From Topomyia yanbarensis (lineage: Eukaryota > Arthropoda > Insecta > Diptera > Culicidae), in the NCBI RefSeq assembly GCF_030247195.1, contig NC_080671.1, positions 33,392,343 through 33,456,342 on the forward strand: DNA of 64,000 bases, in the 5' to 3' direction. Position 1 is the first letter of the stretch, and each line of letters starts with the position of its first letter. The position numbers were made by a program, and so were the translations under genes. Positions 31,842 to 43,569 of this stretch are shown piece by piece. The notes under the pieces were generated by a model. That model did not search any database. It was not told the DNA's origin and saw only the letters and a list, made by a program, of their open reading frames with translations.

Positions 31842-33410
31842 TACTTGAAAACATTCCAATAGAAACTCATTCCAGAGTTCTGAAATCAATCATAATCATA
31901 ATTATAATTTCCTATCATATTGGGTTCAGTTTTGAAGGGTGTACTGTAATATAAATTAGGGTCTTTTTGTAATAGGAAGAGAAACTGGAATTGATTTAAT
32001 GTCTATGAAACTTGGAACTGCTTACCGAAAAATGGCATAACTTCCAACATTTGCTGAAAATGTTTTTATTTTGGGAACGCTTCGAGTTGAGACGAAAACG
32101 TTATAGAATTAATAACGAGAAAACCACCTTCCAAAGGTAGGGGAATTTATGAAAAATGGCGTTTTCCGTTCCGCCAATTTCGCAGGTTTAGTATCTTCGA
32201 TGAATTTTACAAACGTTAAACAGCACATCATTTGATAAAATAACTTTGGCGTTATATCTTCCAAGAAGTATTTATGGCTAATTTACTCTTTAAATTTAGT
32301 TCCAGACTTAATGTCTTCATAAAAATTTTGGGGAGTGTTTTTACAAACCACTTTGTCGAAGACATGAAGGCTCCATGTGTTCAAGGTATTAACATATTTT
32401 AGGCTATTTCTATTTAATTTTAAATTAAATAATTATGATTTTACTGTTTATGATAAATATCTTCTATTGTTCATAGACGATAAAATTTACATTTTATCCA
32501 AAGCTTGAGTTTGTGAAGCTCACAATAGAAAGTTATTTTAGAAAAAAAACTAGATTAAGGAACACTTCGTAAATATCATTTTATAACTCGATATACACCA
32601 TATACGTAGTATTCATGCCTACAATAAAGTTGATTTAAATGAAAGTCTCAACGAATTCGCTAAAGACAGGGACTCTGTTACAATTTTTTGAAAAACTGAT
32701 TCTCCATAATTTTAAAACTTCAAAGGTGGCGGTTTCGTAATTTTGCCATTTGGACAGTAAGTTAGATTTTCACCAAATCCCCACCAAACCGAATTTCTGA
32801 GAACGCTGTTGACTCCAAGTAAGTAGAACAAAAGTCGTTGTACACTCGTCCACAAGAAACTTCTTCGAATACTACCTATCTATTATAATACATTGATGAC
32901 CCGATTTGACCAGCCCCCATTTTCATCAGCCTCATATGAAAATATGTTTGATGGGCTCTAGCAGAGCTGAAATTTCAGTGCTTAGTTCTCAGCCGTGTTG
33001 GGAATTTGAGTAAACGCTATGGAGTTTGAACTTCAAATTCAATCGAAAATTTATTTTCCGAATGTTTTGACTCAGCACAACATACATAACCCCTTTAAGA
33101 AAATTCAGTTTTCCCTACACAACGCATTGATTGAAAACTTTACATATGTTATTAGCAATAATTCGTTTGTATTTCTATGTTATGGGCCATTTTTCCGCTT
33201 TTCCATTAAATTGGTTTAACCTTTGAGATTTCTTGCATTGATATATCCTATGCTAATTTGAGCGATTCTCTGAGTCCTGCCACTATCCCATGTAGTATGT
33301 GTTATCAAAAACATCGCGAAGCATCAAGTTCTAAACGTTCTTAATCGATATAATACCCGAAGAAAGCGATAAGAATTATAAGAAACGTATCATCACATTG
33401 TTAGGTGGAT
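31842..33410. other. AT-rich DNA with minor repeat similarity
   Basis: Nothing definable beyond short phrases shared with 18.7 kb. No gene or element boundary was found. Confidence 0.3.
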
Positions 33411-34220
33411 TAAAAGCGTTCTGAGTTATCGTGTTCGCCAATTTGAAACACGCGGTTTCAAGAAAAACGTCGAACATTAAGTTGCATCACGGAAAAAACG
33501 CTGTAGAAAATAATTGCCGATAGATTAACACATTCATGCCCATTTTGTTTGTGGACAACAACGTTTTTAAACAGCTATAACTTTTGATTGAGGCAAGATT
33601 TGATCACAAAAACAAGTAAGGCTCATTAATGTGATTGTTGTCTTTAATCTCAGTATTAACAGTCACAAGGATCAGTCCTAGAACTGAAATTATTGCAATT
33701 AGTCTGATTGGATTCCGATGGAGCAGTGCTGCCAGGGACAGTTTACGTTGACGACCGAAAATAATTTTTTAATATATCTTCGTTATGGTGCAATTTTATT
33801 GAAAACTGATAAAACTTATCAATTTAGACCATCGTTGGTTAAGTTTTCCACGTAATTGGACTATTGTAATTATTCTAGGAGAATTGTATTGAGCATTACA
33901 AGGTAAAAATTGACCAGCTTCTAACAATGCCATGGAAGCACATATCTTTATGAAAATAGGCTTTTCGTGTTTCTTGACCCCACCGTTTTCAAGGAAAAAT
34001 AGTTTTGGAACCCAACATGCACTAGAAAAAAGTTGGGCATGAAAGGGTTAAATTTCTGCGTGTGTTGTAGCATATACGCGCGAGGAATGCATGGTTATTT
34101 AAAACAAAAGATGTTCAGCGTGGCCATCGAGATAGCGGGATACTATTCTAGAGGTTCAATGCTAACAATTAAGCGGATAAAAAAGAAGTCGATTTTTTGC
34201 CCACTACACCACCCCCTTAA
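33411..34220 (+). repeat. Dispersed repeat copy, split by piggyBac-like MITE B
   Basis: The flanks of MITE B (about 33411-33528 and 34048-34220) together match about 40360-40640 in reverse complement. Shared landmarks are GCCGATAGATT, GAGTTATCGTGTTCGCC, CACACGCA and AAGAAGTCGATTTTTTG. The family has a CCACTACACCA-type end. Confidence 0.75.
33529..34047. mobile_element. piggyBac-like MITE, copy B (519 bp)
   Basis: TTAA flanks both ends (33525-33528 and 34048-34051). The right end in reverse complement is CCCTTTCATGCCCAACTTTT and the left end is CACATTCATGCCCATTTTGT. It aligns along its length with copy A (14741-15168). The related repeat at about 40505-40530 shows the site without the insertion, which confirms mobility. 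Confidence 0.9.
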
Positions 34221-35639
34221 GAGATTCAGCGTCGTTAGTTATACCGCGTCACTGGTTTTCACCAGACAGCTTATTGCCATTCAGTCAAAACATATTATTC
34301 CATAAGAACGGTGAGTATGAATCCAGTAATTGTATTTCATTTTCATTAATTTTGAATATGTTACACAGACATGGACTCAAGGCTACTATCAGCACAACGT
34401 TTAGACAATGGAATTGGATTACCCCGAAGTCGCCTATCTCAATGTAGGATATGCGCCACTATAAATATAATAGTAAATTAATATTGAACTTTTGATTTAA
34501 CAAATAATTGTATTCGAGATTCGAACAAGTCTCCTCAACCTTCATCCAGTTTTTGTCTTGATGCAAAAGAATCAATCGGAAGAACGATCTTAGGTAAGTA
34601 GGCCTTGGTTGTTGTGACAGACAATCAACCTTCAATTTTTGCAAGGAAATAGATGAGAGGAAACGCAAAAGCTCTGCTCACGACAATGGAGCTCGCGAAT
34701 GGTAAAATTTTGCCAGTATTTTCTGCAACGAAACAGCAAAAATAGATCCTAAATTTTACGTATTCGTTCACACAGAAAGAAATGTTGATGTTTCGTGATG
34801 TAGCTCGGAGTTGCTGCAGGAATATGTCTCCTAAGTGAGAAAGCTCCGAGCGGCAAAACGTCATTCCCCCGAGTGGGACAATTATTGTTCCGTGTAGCAA
34901 CAGGCCATATTCTGGAGTGGGAAAGCAATTGCTCTGAGCATGATCTCCCCTCGAATTCCATATTGACGAAAATGTATGCTGTGAGCATCAAAATTATCAG
35001 GAAAAGAATTGACAAATCCACAACGAAGTGGTTGCGTTCCATCCTTCGAGTGGTTAACGCCTTGTTTCGATATATGTTATGGAAATTTGGAAGAGAAAAA
35101 CATAAGAATGCAAACATGTGTTTGCTTTGACAGATTTGACCTTTAAAAACTACTAACAACAGGTTCTGCTCTGGTAAGAATGATTGAATTTATGAAAGCA
35201 ACATTTTATATCTACCATTATTCCACGGTAATCCAAGGATTCGTGAGGAGGTAAGGGTTCCAAAGATCCAAACAGATTTTTTAAGTTTCTCGGGGCTCAG
35301 AAACTGTGATTTTCCACATCATGAGTTTAGTTCGTCTTCAAAAGGGTTATAAAGCTAAGTGTAAACAGAGATGATTTAACATGCTAGACTACATTTAAGT
35401 CCAAGAGAATGCTTTTGCTTATAGAACTAAACACAGTTAATAATGAAGAGTAGAAGTTAACGAATGAAGGCTGAATGAAAGACCTACTCAATCCATCTAG
35501 CAGTGAGATGAGACATTTCTTACACACATCACTGTTGTATAATTCAATAGTTTGCAGAACTCATGGGAAGTAAGCTCCCAAACAGAAAACAGAAACACGA
35601 AAAATGTTATCAAAGCCATGAAATGAGTAGAATATAAAT
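34221..35639. other. Unassigned; one short hairpin
   Basis: A stem GCTCGGAG/CTCCGAGC spans about 34803-34852, and a GAGTGGGA phrase recurs at 34870 and 34916. The minus-strand frame at 34749-35159 (136 residues) and its neighbours share no recognisable domain. No gene can be supported. Confidence 0.3.
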
Positions 35640-36225
35640 AGAATTATTAAAATAAACAAATCAAATCAGATTAACTCATTAAATGAATAATTAGTCAATA
35701 AATAAAAATAGTTATAATTGTGAAAGAATAGTTTAAATTGACTCAAACTAACAAATTTAATGAACTAAATAAAAAAAATACTCAAATGAAAGAAATGAAT
35801 CAAATTAATCCAAAACGAATATAATTTATAAAGTGAATAAAGAGAAGAAGAAAACAAGCAGAACAAAATGAAGTAAATGGTAAAAATGAAAATTAAATGA
35901 TGTTAAAATATTTCAGATTATTAGAAAAAAAAATAATCGCGTTGAATTTGAATGAAATGAATAAAATCATTAACTGAAAAAAAATACGTAAAATGTATTA
36001 AAAAATAAACTGATCAAAGTTAACCCAAAGAATGAAACGAATAAAAGCGATAAAATCAACTCAAATGAATAAAAAGAATGCCGAATGAAACAAATGATTA
36101 AAATACAATAATCATATATTTTAAATTAGTAATTTTTCAAAATTCATAACATAAAAGGGAATGAAAAATGAGTATATGAAATGAGATTAAAATAAATAAT
36201 GAATAAAGGAAGAAAATAAAACAGA
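35640..36225. repeat. A-rich low-complexity tract (AATGAATAAAA-like)
   Basis: The plus strand is dominated by A with G and T and very few C, built from variants of AATGAATAAAAT and AAATGAAA. It looks like a degenerate A-rich minisatellite or a greatly extended retroelement tail. The counterpart T-rich tract is at 61.5-63.5 kb. Confidence 0.7.
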
Positions 36226-36621
36226 TTATACGAATTTAACCATAGTTTCAGAAAGTTTTGTAAAGGTCGTGAAAATCTCATTATTTGTAAGATGGCTTTT
36301 TGATATACAGTGGACTTTATAGGGTTTCCATTCGTTTTTGTTTACACTTTTTCGTTTTCGTTCTTCTTTTTTTGAAACGTGTACTGAATTATCCACCACC
36401 TCTATTATACTAATTGTGACTGCCTTTGAAAAATCAGTTGAAGTTTTCTCATTATAGAGCTTATATGGGCTACTAAAACCTTCGCTGTAAGCTAGAAGAA
36501 ACATTGTGCTTGCATCCCCATTGAGAGCGCAGGGGTCTTCGAAAAAAAAAATCCGGATCCAATTCGTGGATATTTTTGGACATTTATCCGTTACTTTCCA
36601 TAAAAGTTTATACCAACACAA
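36226..36621 (-). CDS. Unrecognised 131-residue frame
   Basis: This minus frame of 131 residues starts MCWYKLLWKVTDKCPKIS and has DPCALNGDASTMFLLAYSEG in its first half, followed by a Lys/Glu-rich middle (KKEERKRKSVNK). I do not recognise it. It adjoins the A-rich tract, and part of its 3' half inherits that base bias. It may be a real exon fragment or chance. Confidence 0.22.
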   Translation of the reverse strand: MCWYKLLWKVTDKCPKISTNWIRIFFFEDPCALNGDASTMFLLAYSEGFSSPYKLYNEKTSTDFSKAVTISIIEVVDNSVHVSKKEERKRKSVNKNEWKPYKVHCISKSHLTNNEIFTTFTKLSETMVKFV

Positions 36622-36795
36622 GAAAAATGCATATTCAATAATATCATCACAAAACAGGTAATCTCAGTTTTAAAATGACATATTTGAACATATGTTTCAC
36701 TCAATATTCAATAGAGATACGAAATGTTTAATAAAAGCACATGGAATGTCTGTTTTCAAAAGTTTTATCTTCAAACATCCATATTACCCAAGTAA

Positions 36796-36915
36796 CCCTT
36801 TCATGTCGAACTTTTTTCTAGTGCATGTAGGGCTTCAAAACTATATTTTGCCACAATTAAAAGTTATAGCTGTGTAAAAACGTTGTTGTCCACAAACAAC
36901 ATGGGCATGAATGAG
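36796..36915. mobile_element. piggyBac-like MITE, copy C (120 bp, internally deleted)
   Basis: It starts CCCTTTCATGTCGAACTTTT after GTAA (36792-36795) and ends ATGGGCATGAATGAG before TTAA (36916-36919). It keeps both ends of copies A and B but lacks about 300-400 bp of interior. Orientation is opposite to copies A and B. Confidence 0.85.
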
Positions 36916-36919
36916 TTAA

Positions 36920-37501
36920 GTCGAATATTTTTCTGGGATACCTCAGGATTTCTTTAATTCCAGTATATGTAAACATTCAGTATGTTATTGAACTAAGTTG
37001 GAGTTGACATAGTTTTCTCTATTCTTTGGTCACATGCCTTTCCATAGTGCTACGTTTCCAATTTTCTTATAATACGAAGATTTAGCAGGACTACAAATGT
37101 TTTCCTTGCCAAGTAGGATATTATATTTACCCTTGTGAAGGCAAGCTAACGCTAAACGGCAAGCCGGGCCTCTAAGGCCCTGTAAAATGTTATAACCTCT
37201 TACAGTAAAAGCATGAAAATCCAAAGCATATTGCTCAATTTTATTCAGAAATACAAACTTTTCAAGTGCTTGAATGATTTCTCTATTCGAATTTATTGGA
37301 CAATGTAGAATAGACTGTGAAAAAACAACATATAAGCGAAGAATAAAGGACTAGTAGATTGTTTCAGAATATTTTAAAGGATTCAAAATTAATGCTCACG
37401 CCTGTAGTTACTTTCTATGCTATATACTAATAAGGTAACATTCTCATAAAAATCCGAATCCCCGATGAATAATCACTAGGGCGGGACAAAAAAAGATTCC
37501 A
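36920..37501. other. No feature recognised
   Basis: Spacer; nothing definable was seen. Confidence 0.3.
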
Positions 37502-38322
37502 GCTCCGCGCAACTTTTTGGGTACCATTTCGGTTCTAGAACATCTGTGCAAATTCTTAGCTCGACCCCTGAAACTATATTTCTGCGCCCACTGTTTAAAG
37601 TTTACATGGGATTTTATATGGGAAAATTTACTTTCACAAAATAATTCCTCCAGGAGTCACTTATTGATTCCTAAAAAAAATCGTTATGTTGCTTTTATGG
37701 CAAATTTAACAAAGAAACAAAGTCTCGAAGACCACGAAACGATCTGACGCTTGCGAAAAAAGTCGTTAAGCAGAAACTGATTGATGCTCTGACGATTGAT
37801 AAGGTATTCATTTTTTCTAGCACCACTGGTTGTCCAATTATATGACATTTTGTTTTGTTTTTCTCTTAATGTGTCTAAATCATTTATCTATACTGTTTGG
37901 CCACTTCGCAAGAGTTTGGAGTAATAAATTGAGTCTTCTTTTGTACATAACAAGAGAAAGTTAAAGATTTTGTATATAATTCGACCGTCAGCACCAGTGA
38001 TGCTATGAAAACTAAAATTTTCATTAATCTTCAGGGCATCAATCGGTTTTCGCTTAATAACTTTTTCCACAAGCATCAGCTCGTTTCGTGGTTTTCTAGA
38101 CTTTGTTTCCTTGATAAATTTGCTATAAAAATCAGACATCTATTTATTTTTAGAAGATAACGGGCGACTCTTGGAAGAATTAATTTGCAAAAGTCGTTTT
38201 CCCCATACGAAATTTCATGTAATCATTTAAAAGTGGGCGCAAAAATATAGTTTCACCGATCGAACCAGAAATTTGCAGAATTGTTCTGGGAGCTAAATGG
38301 GACTCAAAAAGTAGCTCGGAGC
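37502..38322. mobile_element. Element with 300-bp coding-like inverted arms
   Basis: The left arm (37502-37800) and right arm (38030-38322) are diverged reverse complements, from GCTCCGCGCAACTTTTTGGG at one end and GCTCCGAGCTACTTTTTGAG (reverse complement) at the other. The inner part of each arm, read outside-in, encodes related peptides: TKETKSRRPRNDLTLAKK on plus and IKETKSRKPRNELMLVEK on minus. The loop is about 230 bp. The superfamily is unknown. Confidence 0.8.
37888..38139 (-). pseudogene. Peptide frame in the right arm (KETKSR..PRN..)
   Basis: This minus frame of 83 residues reads MSDFYSKFIKETKSRKPRNE, continuing LMLVEKVIKRKPIDALKINE, then SITGADGRIIYKIFNF and a C-terminal YSKLLRSG. 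The first half is matched by the left arm on the plus strand (about 37706-37800: ETKSRRPRNDLTLAKKVVKQ then KLIDALTIDK). Conservation at the protein level in two inverted copies suggests a once-coding ancestor. A basic, helix-like stretch could bind DNA, but I recognise no domain. Confidence 0.45.
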
Positions 38323-38439
38323 GAATCTAAGATGACTAAGATAGTATGTTTACGTTAATTTTAAGCCTAATATCACTAACATCGGATGGAAAATGTTGAT
38401 GCTATGGCACATTGAGCGAAATAGAAATTTTATGATTTT

Positions 38440-38625
38440 AGCGGACCCTGCCCTGGTGCGACGGTTTAGAGGGTGTAGCACTGGTCTCATAAGCCAGTCG
38501 TCAAATATTTGGGTCCCTATCGGGAAGGAGTCTCAGTGGGATCGTAGCACTAGCTACGTAATATTCTGTGAACTGAGAATCTGATGTGAAATCTGTTGAA
38601 GCAGAAGGCGAAAATTCCTTTAATT
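38440..38625 (+). mobile_element. tRNA-derived SINE remnant
   Basis: GGTCTCATAAGCC (about 38482-38494) resembles the anticodon arm of elongator tRNA-Met, with an A-box-like GGTGTAGCACTGG before it and a decayed B box (ATATTTGGGTCCC) after it. A body follows with GGGATCGTAGCACTAGCTAC and a GAAGCAGAAGGCGAAAATTCC-type end, familiar from mosquito SINEs. It is not a functional tRNA: the acceptor stem and TpsiC loop do not pair. Confidence 0.65.
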
Positions 38626-39076
38626 CGTAAAATATGTACTCACCACAGACAAAACAAAACTTTTCCAACGATATTTCCACATTTTAAAAAGAGCACTTAG
38701 TTGTACAATGGAATATCCTAAACCATTCAAATGCCGCAGGATGGATGGATGCAAGCTCGAGAAGACAGTACCGAACACAAACAATAACTATCAAGTATAG
38801 AAGATTATTTCAGCCGAAAGTATGATTGTGCGAAAAATAAAAAGTTACAATTTTCACTCAGTGCTTCATACCATCTACATTTTTCATACGACATTTGTGA
38901 CCATTGTATTAAAATTTATGCAAAAAGATTATTTATCTCATTAGATTCTAAAAGAATTTTCTTCTGTCCTTGATTTATTATAAAAAAATTACTAGAAATA
39001 TGCATTTTTTTTTAAAATGTCGAACATTAGACTTTTTTTACTTTGGTCGATTGTAATCATAATAAATGTACATTTC
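38626..39076. other. No feature recognised
   Basis: AT-rich spacer. Confidence 0.3.
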
Positions 39077-39286
39077 TCGACAAACATACGATTACGGCTT
39101 AAAAGTCAACTGTCAAAATTCTCTTTGAAAGGAATTTCAGGAAAACCGTTACTGGCTAAACGCAGTTCATAGAAGTTAATGCAAGAGAAATCATCTGTGA
39201 TTGGCGGGTAAGAGTTTGTCTAAAATTTCCATTTAAAGAGAATTTTGACAGTTGGCTTTTAAGCCGTAATCATATGTTTATCGAGA
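39077..39286. mobile_element. MITE, about 210 bp
   Basis: The left arm CTCGACAAACATACGATTAC (39077) with GGCTTAAAAGTCAACTGTCA pairs with the right arm ending GTAATCATATGTTTATCGAG (39286). Arms are about 63 bp. No clear target duplication was seen. Confidence 0.85.
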
Positions 39287-39299
39287 TTTGATCTACGCA

Positions 39300-40005
39300 T
39301 ATTATACATGTTCGGAAAGGGCACATCAATACCTTTCGAACTGTTTCGATCGGATCATATTTAAACAAGTTATTGGCAAATAACTAAAATAGTGCCTAAA
39401 ACACCTTTTTCAAAGAAATCTTGAAAATGCTCCTTTGAAAAAAAATGGACTTGGTTTTCGTATTCAGCGACCCAAAATTAATCTAGAAAACACTTTTTCT
39501 CGTAACTTCATTTTTCTTGTAAACTAGTGTAATCTTATTTAAGACCAAAAGAGATATGTGAAAAACAGATTTCGTGATTTTGGGCTTAAAATTCACGTGA
39601 GAAGTTTGTCTGTCACATAAAATTTTGAAAGATTTTTTTTTCTGATTTATTTTTTTATGAAACATTAACTAAAAATTAGTAATTTTACCAAACACAATTT
39701 TTTTGACTTTGGTTGCTCTTAACCCTAAATTGTTGGTATTTTATCCCAACATGTTAAACATTTTTGGAATGGGCACATCTATACCTTTCGAATGGTGAGT
39801 TGTGTTAATCGGAAGATTGGTTCCTGAGATATTGACCAACAAGTGCTCAAAACACCTTTTTCAAAAAATCACAAAAACGGTTCTTTGAAAAAGAAAATGG
39901 ATATGATTTTCGTGCTCAGCGACCCAAAATTGACTTAGAAAACACCTTTTTTTCTGAACTTCATGTAATTAACCCAAAATTTGTAAACTAGTGTTAACGG
40001 TCAGG
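39300..40005. repeat. Direct duplication, period about 450 bp
   Basis: Units at about 39300-39545 and 39750-40005 share GGGCACATC(A/T)ATACCTTTCG, AAAACACCTTTTTCAAA, CAGCGACCCAAAATT and a TTGTAAACTAGTGT end. They are diverged by substitutions and indels. Nothing coding was seen. Confidence 0.8.
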
Positions 40006-41154
40006 GTGGGTGAGCCAGTTATGGCACTAGTTAAGCATAACAAAAGAGTTTGGTCCTAAATTACAATCTATATTTTTTTAAAGATCTGAGAGTTCCTAAC
40101 AAGAATCTGTCTTGGATTCAACCGATTTTTCTCCGAAAATGTTTTAATGTGAAGTCAAAACTTTGTATCTTGCTCCAGTTATGGCACCAAATGTTCCTTC
40201 ATTGACCCTAGTAGTGTTCCATTTGTTGACACTATTATGATTTCGGAGATGTCTTAGTCTAAACGACTTTGAAGTGAATTTAAAAGATAATAAAACATTT
40301 TTCCGTTATAATGAGGTCACATTTTTAACATGTTTTGTTGTGCATTTAATGGGGGCATCTGGTGTAGTGGCCAAAAAAATCGACTTCTTTTTTATTCGTT
40401 TAGTTAATTGTTAGTATTGAACCTCTAGAATCTCTAGGAATTTCAGTGGCCACGCTGAACTTCTTTTGTTTTAATCAGCCATACATTCCTCGCGTTTTTT
40501 TGCTGTAACACACGCAAATTTCAATCTATCGGCAACGTTAATAGCGTTTCTCTCGAAATCGCGTTTTTCGAAATAGCGAAAACGATAACTCAAAAACTAA
40601 TCAACCAATTGACTTGACTTTTTTATGAGAATGCACAATATGTGTAGCCTGTCGATGAACCACAGCAAACTGAATTTTTTTCGCCATTATTTTGTAGAAA
40701 AGTGAGCAAAGTTTAAAGTAAAATATGAGCTTATTCGGTTTTCATGATGCCATTTTCCGAAACTCGAAGCTTTTCCTATTTCTTTTTTGGTTCATCGAGT
40801 AACTACAAGTCTAAGCTTTACAAATCTTATTCAGACTTTTCAATTTTTTTATTTAAAACTTCAAAAAAGGGTCGAAAATTAAAAAGTTCACCATTTTGTT
40901 TTTTCTCGTTGAAAATGTTTCATTGTAGTACCGACCTGAGCCAATTCGATACAGAATGCGAAACTGTTTTGCTTTCAAATGATTCGTTTCCTAGAAATGG
41001 TGACACTCACCACCAAATCGGACGAGTTTGAGCAGCTGTTTTCAGAGCCGCCATAATAAAATTTTCTTTTAAAAAAGTCTTTTTAGGTAGTTTAATATAT
41101 CTACTTTTATCTGTAAAAAGTTTAATTATGAAATATATTTGGAACAAATGGACT
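40006..41154. repeat. Unassigned DNA containing an inverted copy of the 33.4-34.2 kb repeat
   Basis: Positions 40360-40640 match 33411-34220 (minus the MITE) in reverse complement, including GGTGTAGTGGCCAAAAAAAT and TCAATCTATCGGCAACG. That copy carries the empty target site of MITE B. Flanking 40006-40359 and 40641-41154 show nothing definable. Confidence 0.7.
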
Positions 41155-41472
41155 TTAAAAAAAAAACACGTATTTTGGAGCAACCTGGCCTCTGTCCAAT
41201 ATCCTGCACATCCAAACTCTTTTGATGTCGCTTTCGAAGATGCAGTATTTTTGAATTGCCTTAAGACCAAGCAATCGGATGCTCGCTCGTATCAGGAAAT
41301 CGATAGTGAGCTTCACCCATTGCTGCGTAGTTCGTCCGTTATCCGATTTATTTTGATTCAATCTTAATTCAGAGTGATGCTGATCCACCTGTGCCGGGAA
41401 CTCATTCGATACATCACGTTTTTTTACTTCATCGCACACTAATAGCTTAATAATTTCATCCAAGGTAACCAA
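41155..41472 (-). CDS. Unrecognised 105-residue frame
   Basis: This minus frame starts MVTLDEIIKLLVCDEVKKRD and is polar with good coding-like composition (VDQHHSELRLNQNKSD, then QQWVKLTIDFLIRASIRLLG) before drifting into Lys/Phe-rich sequence at its end. A stop precedes the start by about ten codons. I do not recognise it. It may be a transposon ORF fragment or an exon. Confidence 0.25.
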   Translation of the reverse strand: MVTLDEIIKLLVCDEVKKRDVSNEFPAQVDQHHSELRLNQNKSDNGRTTQQWVKLTIDFLIRASIRLLGLKAIQKYCIFESDIKRVWMCRILDRGQVAPKYVFFF

Positions 41473-42589
41473 AGATGCTTTGCATTAAATTGATCCCATC
41501 CCATCGTAATGTTCTGAAATGAATTCTAATTTTGAATAGCAGTAGCTGCGTTCAGGATATCGTCTCAATCGTAATCGTGATTATCAGAATTTAGATTATC
41601 CACGGTTGATCCAAGGAAAATCATTTAAAAGAAGTTGATATTGTATAAACTGAGTGATTTAATGTTGTGTACCCGAGCAAAGTCGAACATCAAAATTATA
41701 ACAAGTAGAGTCCACATTTTTATAATAGCATCAAATTGAAATCTTACTTTGCTGTTAGTTTTAGATTTTTTTAAATATGACATCAAATTTTGATCTCGTT
41801 TTGCTATCCTTGTTTCTTAGAAGAATTTTCTATGTTTATATTTCTTTGGCAAAACATCAAAGTGAAGACATGTTTTGTTATCAAAACAAATTTCAACATC
41901 TCAATGAGCTTTCAATTTACTCTCACTGATAGCAGAACTAGGTTTCCGTTTGATAGGACAATTTTGCTGCTCTCCGTTTTGATCTTTTAAAAACTTTTCA
42001 ATTTATTCTTTTATTTTTCGGGAAATAAGCGTTTTTTTATCTTTCCTATGTATTCTCGGGATCCCGAGATTTCCCGGGCGAAAAATGGTAGCACGACACA
42101 CCCAAAGTCGCCCCCAGAAAACCGCCAAAACGTTTCGCCATCTAAGACTTTTGGATTGCTTGACGATCCCGCCAATGTTGAGAAGTAATCTGGCGCTCGT
42201 GTGATCAACACCTTGGAAGTAAAGACCTTTTGGTTTTCTATATAATTTTCCGTGCCTTGGGTGACGCGATCATCCTCACCCGGCAGCACACGATTCGGCC
42301 TAGCGAGCCCTGCATGTTCGCTACGTCTAACCCGTAAAAGACTAGCGATCGCTCTCTGGCCTTGGGCCATAACCGTTAAGGAGGACTTACCCCTCTCGCC
42401 ACGGCACGCTATTGATCTTCAGCTACAGTAGCCACCATTGTCACCGGTTCCCGAACCCCATCGTCGTCAGCAGCAGCCACGCGAGCGCTCGCAGGACGGC
42501 CCGAACCCCCAGTGACTTCCAGTAACCGCAACGGTACGTACCGGTATAAACCCACAAACCACATACACACTCACACACAAGCAATAGCT
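41473..42589. other. Unassigned; GC-richer from 42.05 kb
   Basis: Positions 42050-42580 are GC-rich (CGGGATCCCGAGATTTCCCGG near 42058) and may be 5' UTR of the retroelement that follows or an older host segment. The minus frame at 42011-42370 has no recognisable domain. Confidence 0.3.
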
Positions 42590-42689
42590 TAGCTTAGCTT
42601 AGTTGACCGCCCGTGAGTTTCCCGTGATTGATCAAAGCCTGTTGAAATTGCATATTGAACCAATTGTATGATACTTGGGAGTAGACGGA

Positions 42690-43120
42690 GGATGATAAAT
42701 TTCTTTCTAAATCCGATGTCCCCAGTCTAACGTGTGGCAAGAAAAAGGGTGATGTAGCAAAGGTACCCACAATCACTGTTCAACCCGCTACTAGTAAATG
42801 CTGGATTTACTTGTCGCGAATTGCCACACCGTTTCCGAAGATGAGATTGGTGCTATGGTTAAGGAGTGCCTTTCAACGGACGATCCGGTCGAAGTGAAGA
42901 AGTTAGTGAAAAAGACACAAATTTGAGCGGGCTTTATTTCATTTCTTTCAAAATTGGTGTTGATCCTCAACTTCGTGAAATGGCCCTCAATGCCGAAACC
43001 TGGCCGGATGGGATGTATTTCCGCGAGTTCATCGACTTTCGGCAAGAACGTACTAATAACGGGAAGCACGGGTTTCGGAAAATACCTCGACTGGGATAAA
43101 TCCATCGCAAATAGCAGTTA
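42690..43120 (+). pseudogene. Retroelement ORF1 fragment
   Basis: Across frameshifts, the plus strand reads KSDVPSLTCGKKKGDVAKVP, then VSEDEIGAMVKECLSTDDPV, then SFKIGVDPQLREMALN and WPDGMYFREFIDFR. The 'SFK.G.....L...AL....WP.G..FREF' pattern is typical of ORF1 proteins of mosquito Jockey/CR1-like elements, which bind the element RNA. At least two frameshifts break it. Confidence 0.7.
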
Positions 43121-43569
43121 TTTTAGACCACGCACCGACAATTCGCCTGTTGATCAACGGCAACCGACACGCACCTTAGAAAGCAATATGGAATCCCTCA
43201 ATCCTCCCAGCACAGTCGTGCCCCTTGCAGTCAGCAGTATCTTCAGTCGTCCCGGCCTTGTGTCTGGGAATGGAGAGGGGGACTTCCAAATTGCCCTCTT
43301 TGGCAAGTATTTTGAAAATTATGTAGATGAATCAACCGTTTTTCCTGATGGAACTGTTTGTTCTAGCTCGAATGCTTCCGACTGTCGATTAATAAGTCAT
43401 CACTGTCAGCCGTCAGCTGGAAACCTCCTGAGGAGCACTCCAACTTCCATCACGTGTGCTACCAATTCATGCAGTTCACCCGCGCCTTCTGCTGTTAGCA
43501 GTCATTCCAGTCGCCCCGGTGTACATTCCAGACGAATGAATCGAGGAGTGACGGTTAGCCTTCCGTGCC

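Noticed and set aside
38440..38520. Functional tRNA-Met (CAT) gene
   Set aside because: The anticodon arm is plausible, but the acceptor and T stems do not pair and a SINE body follows.
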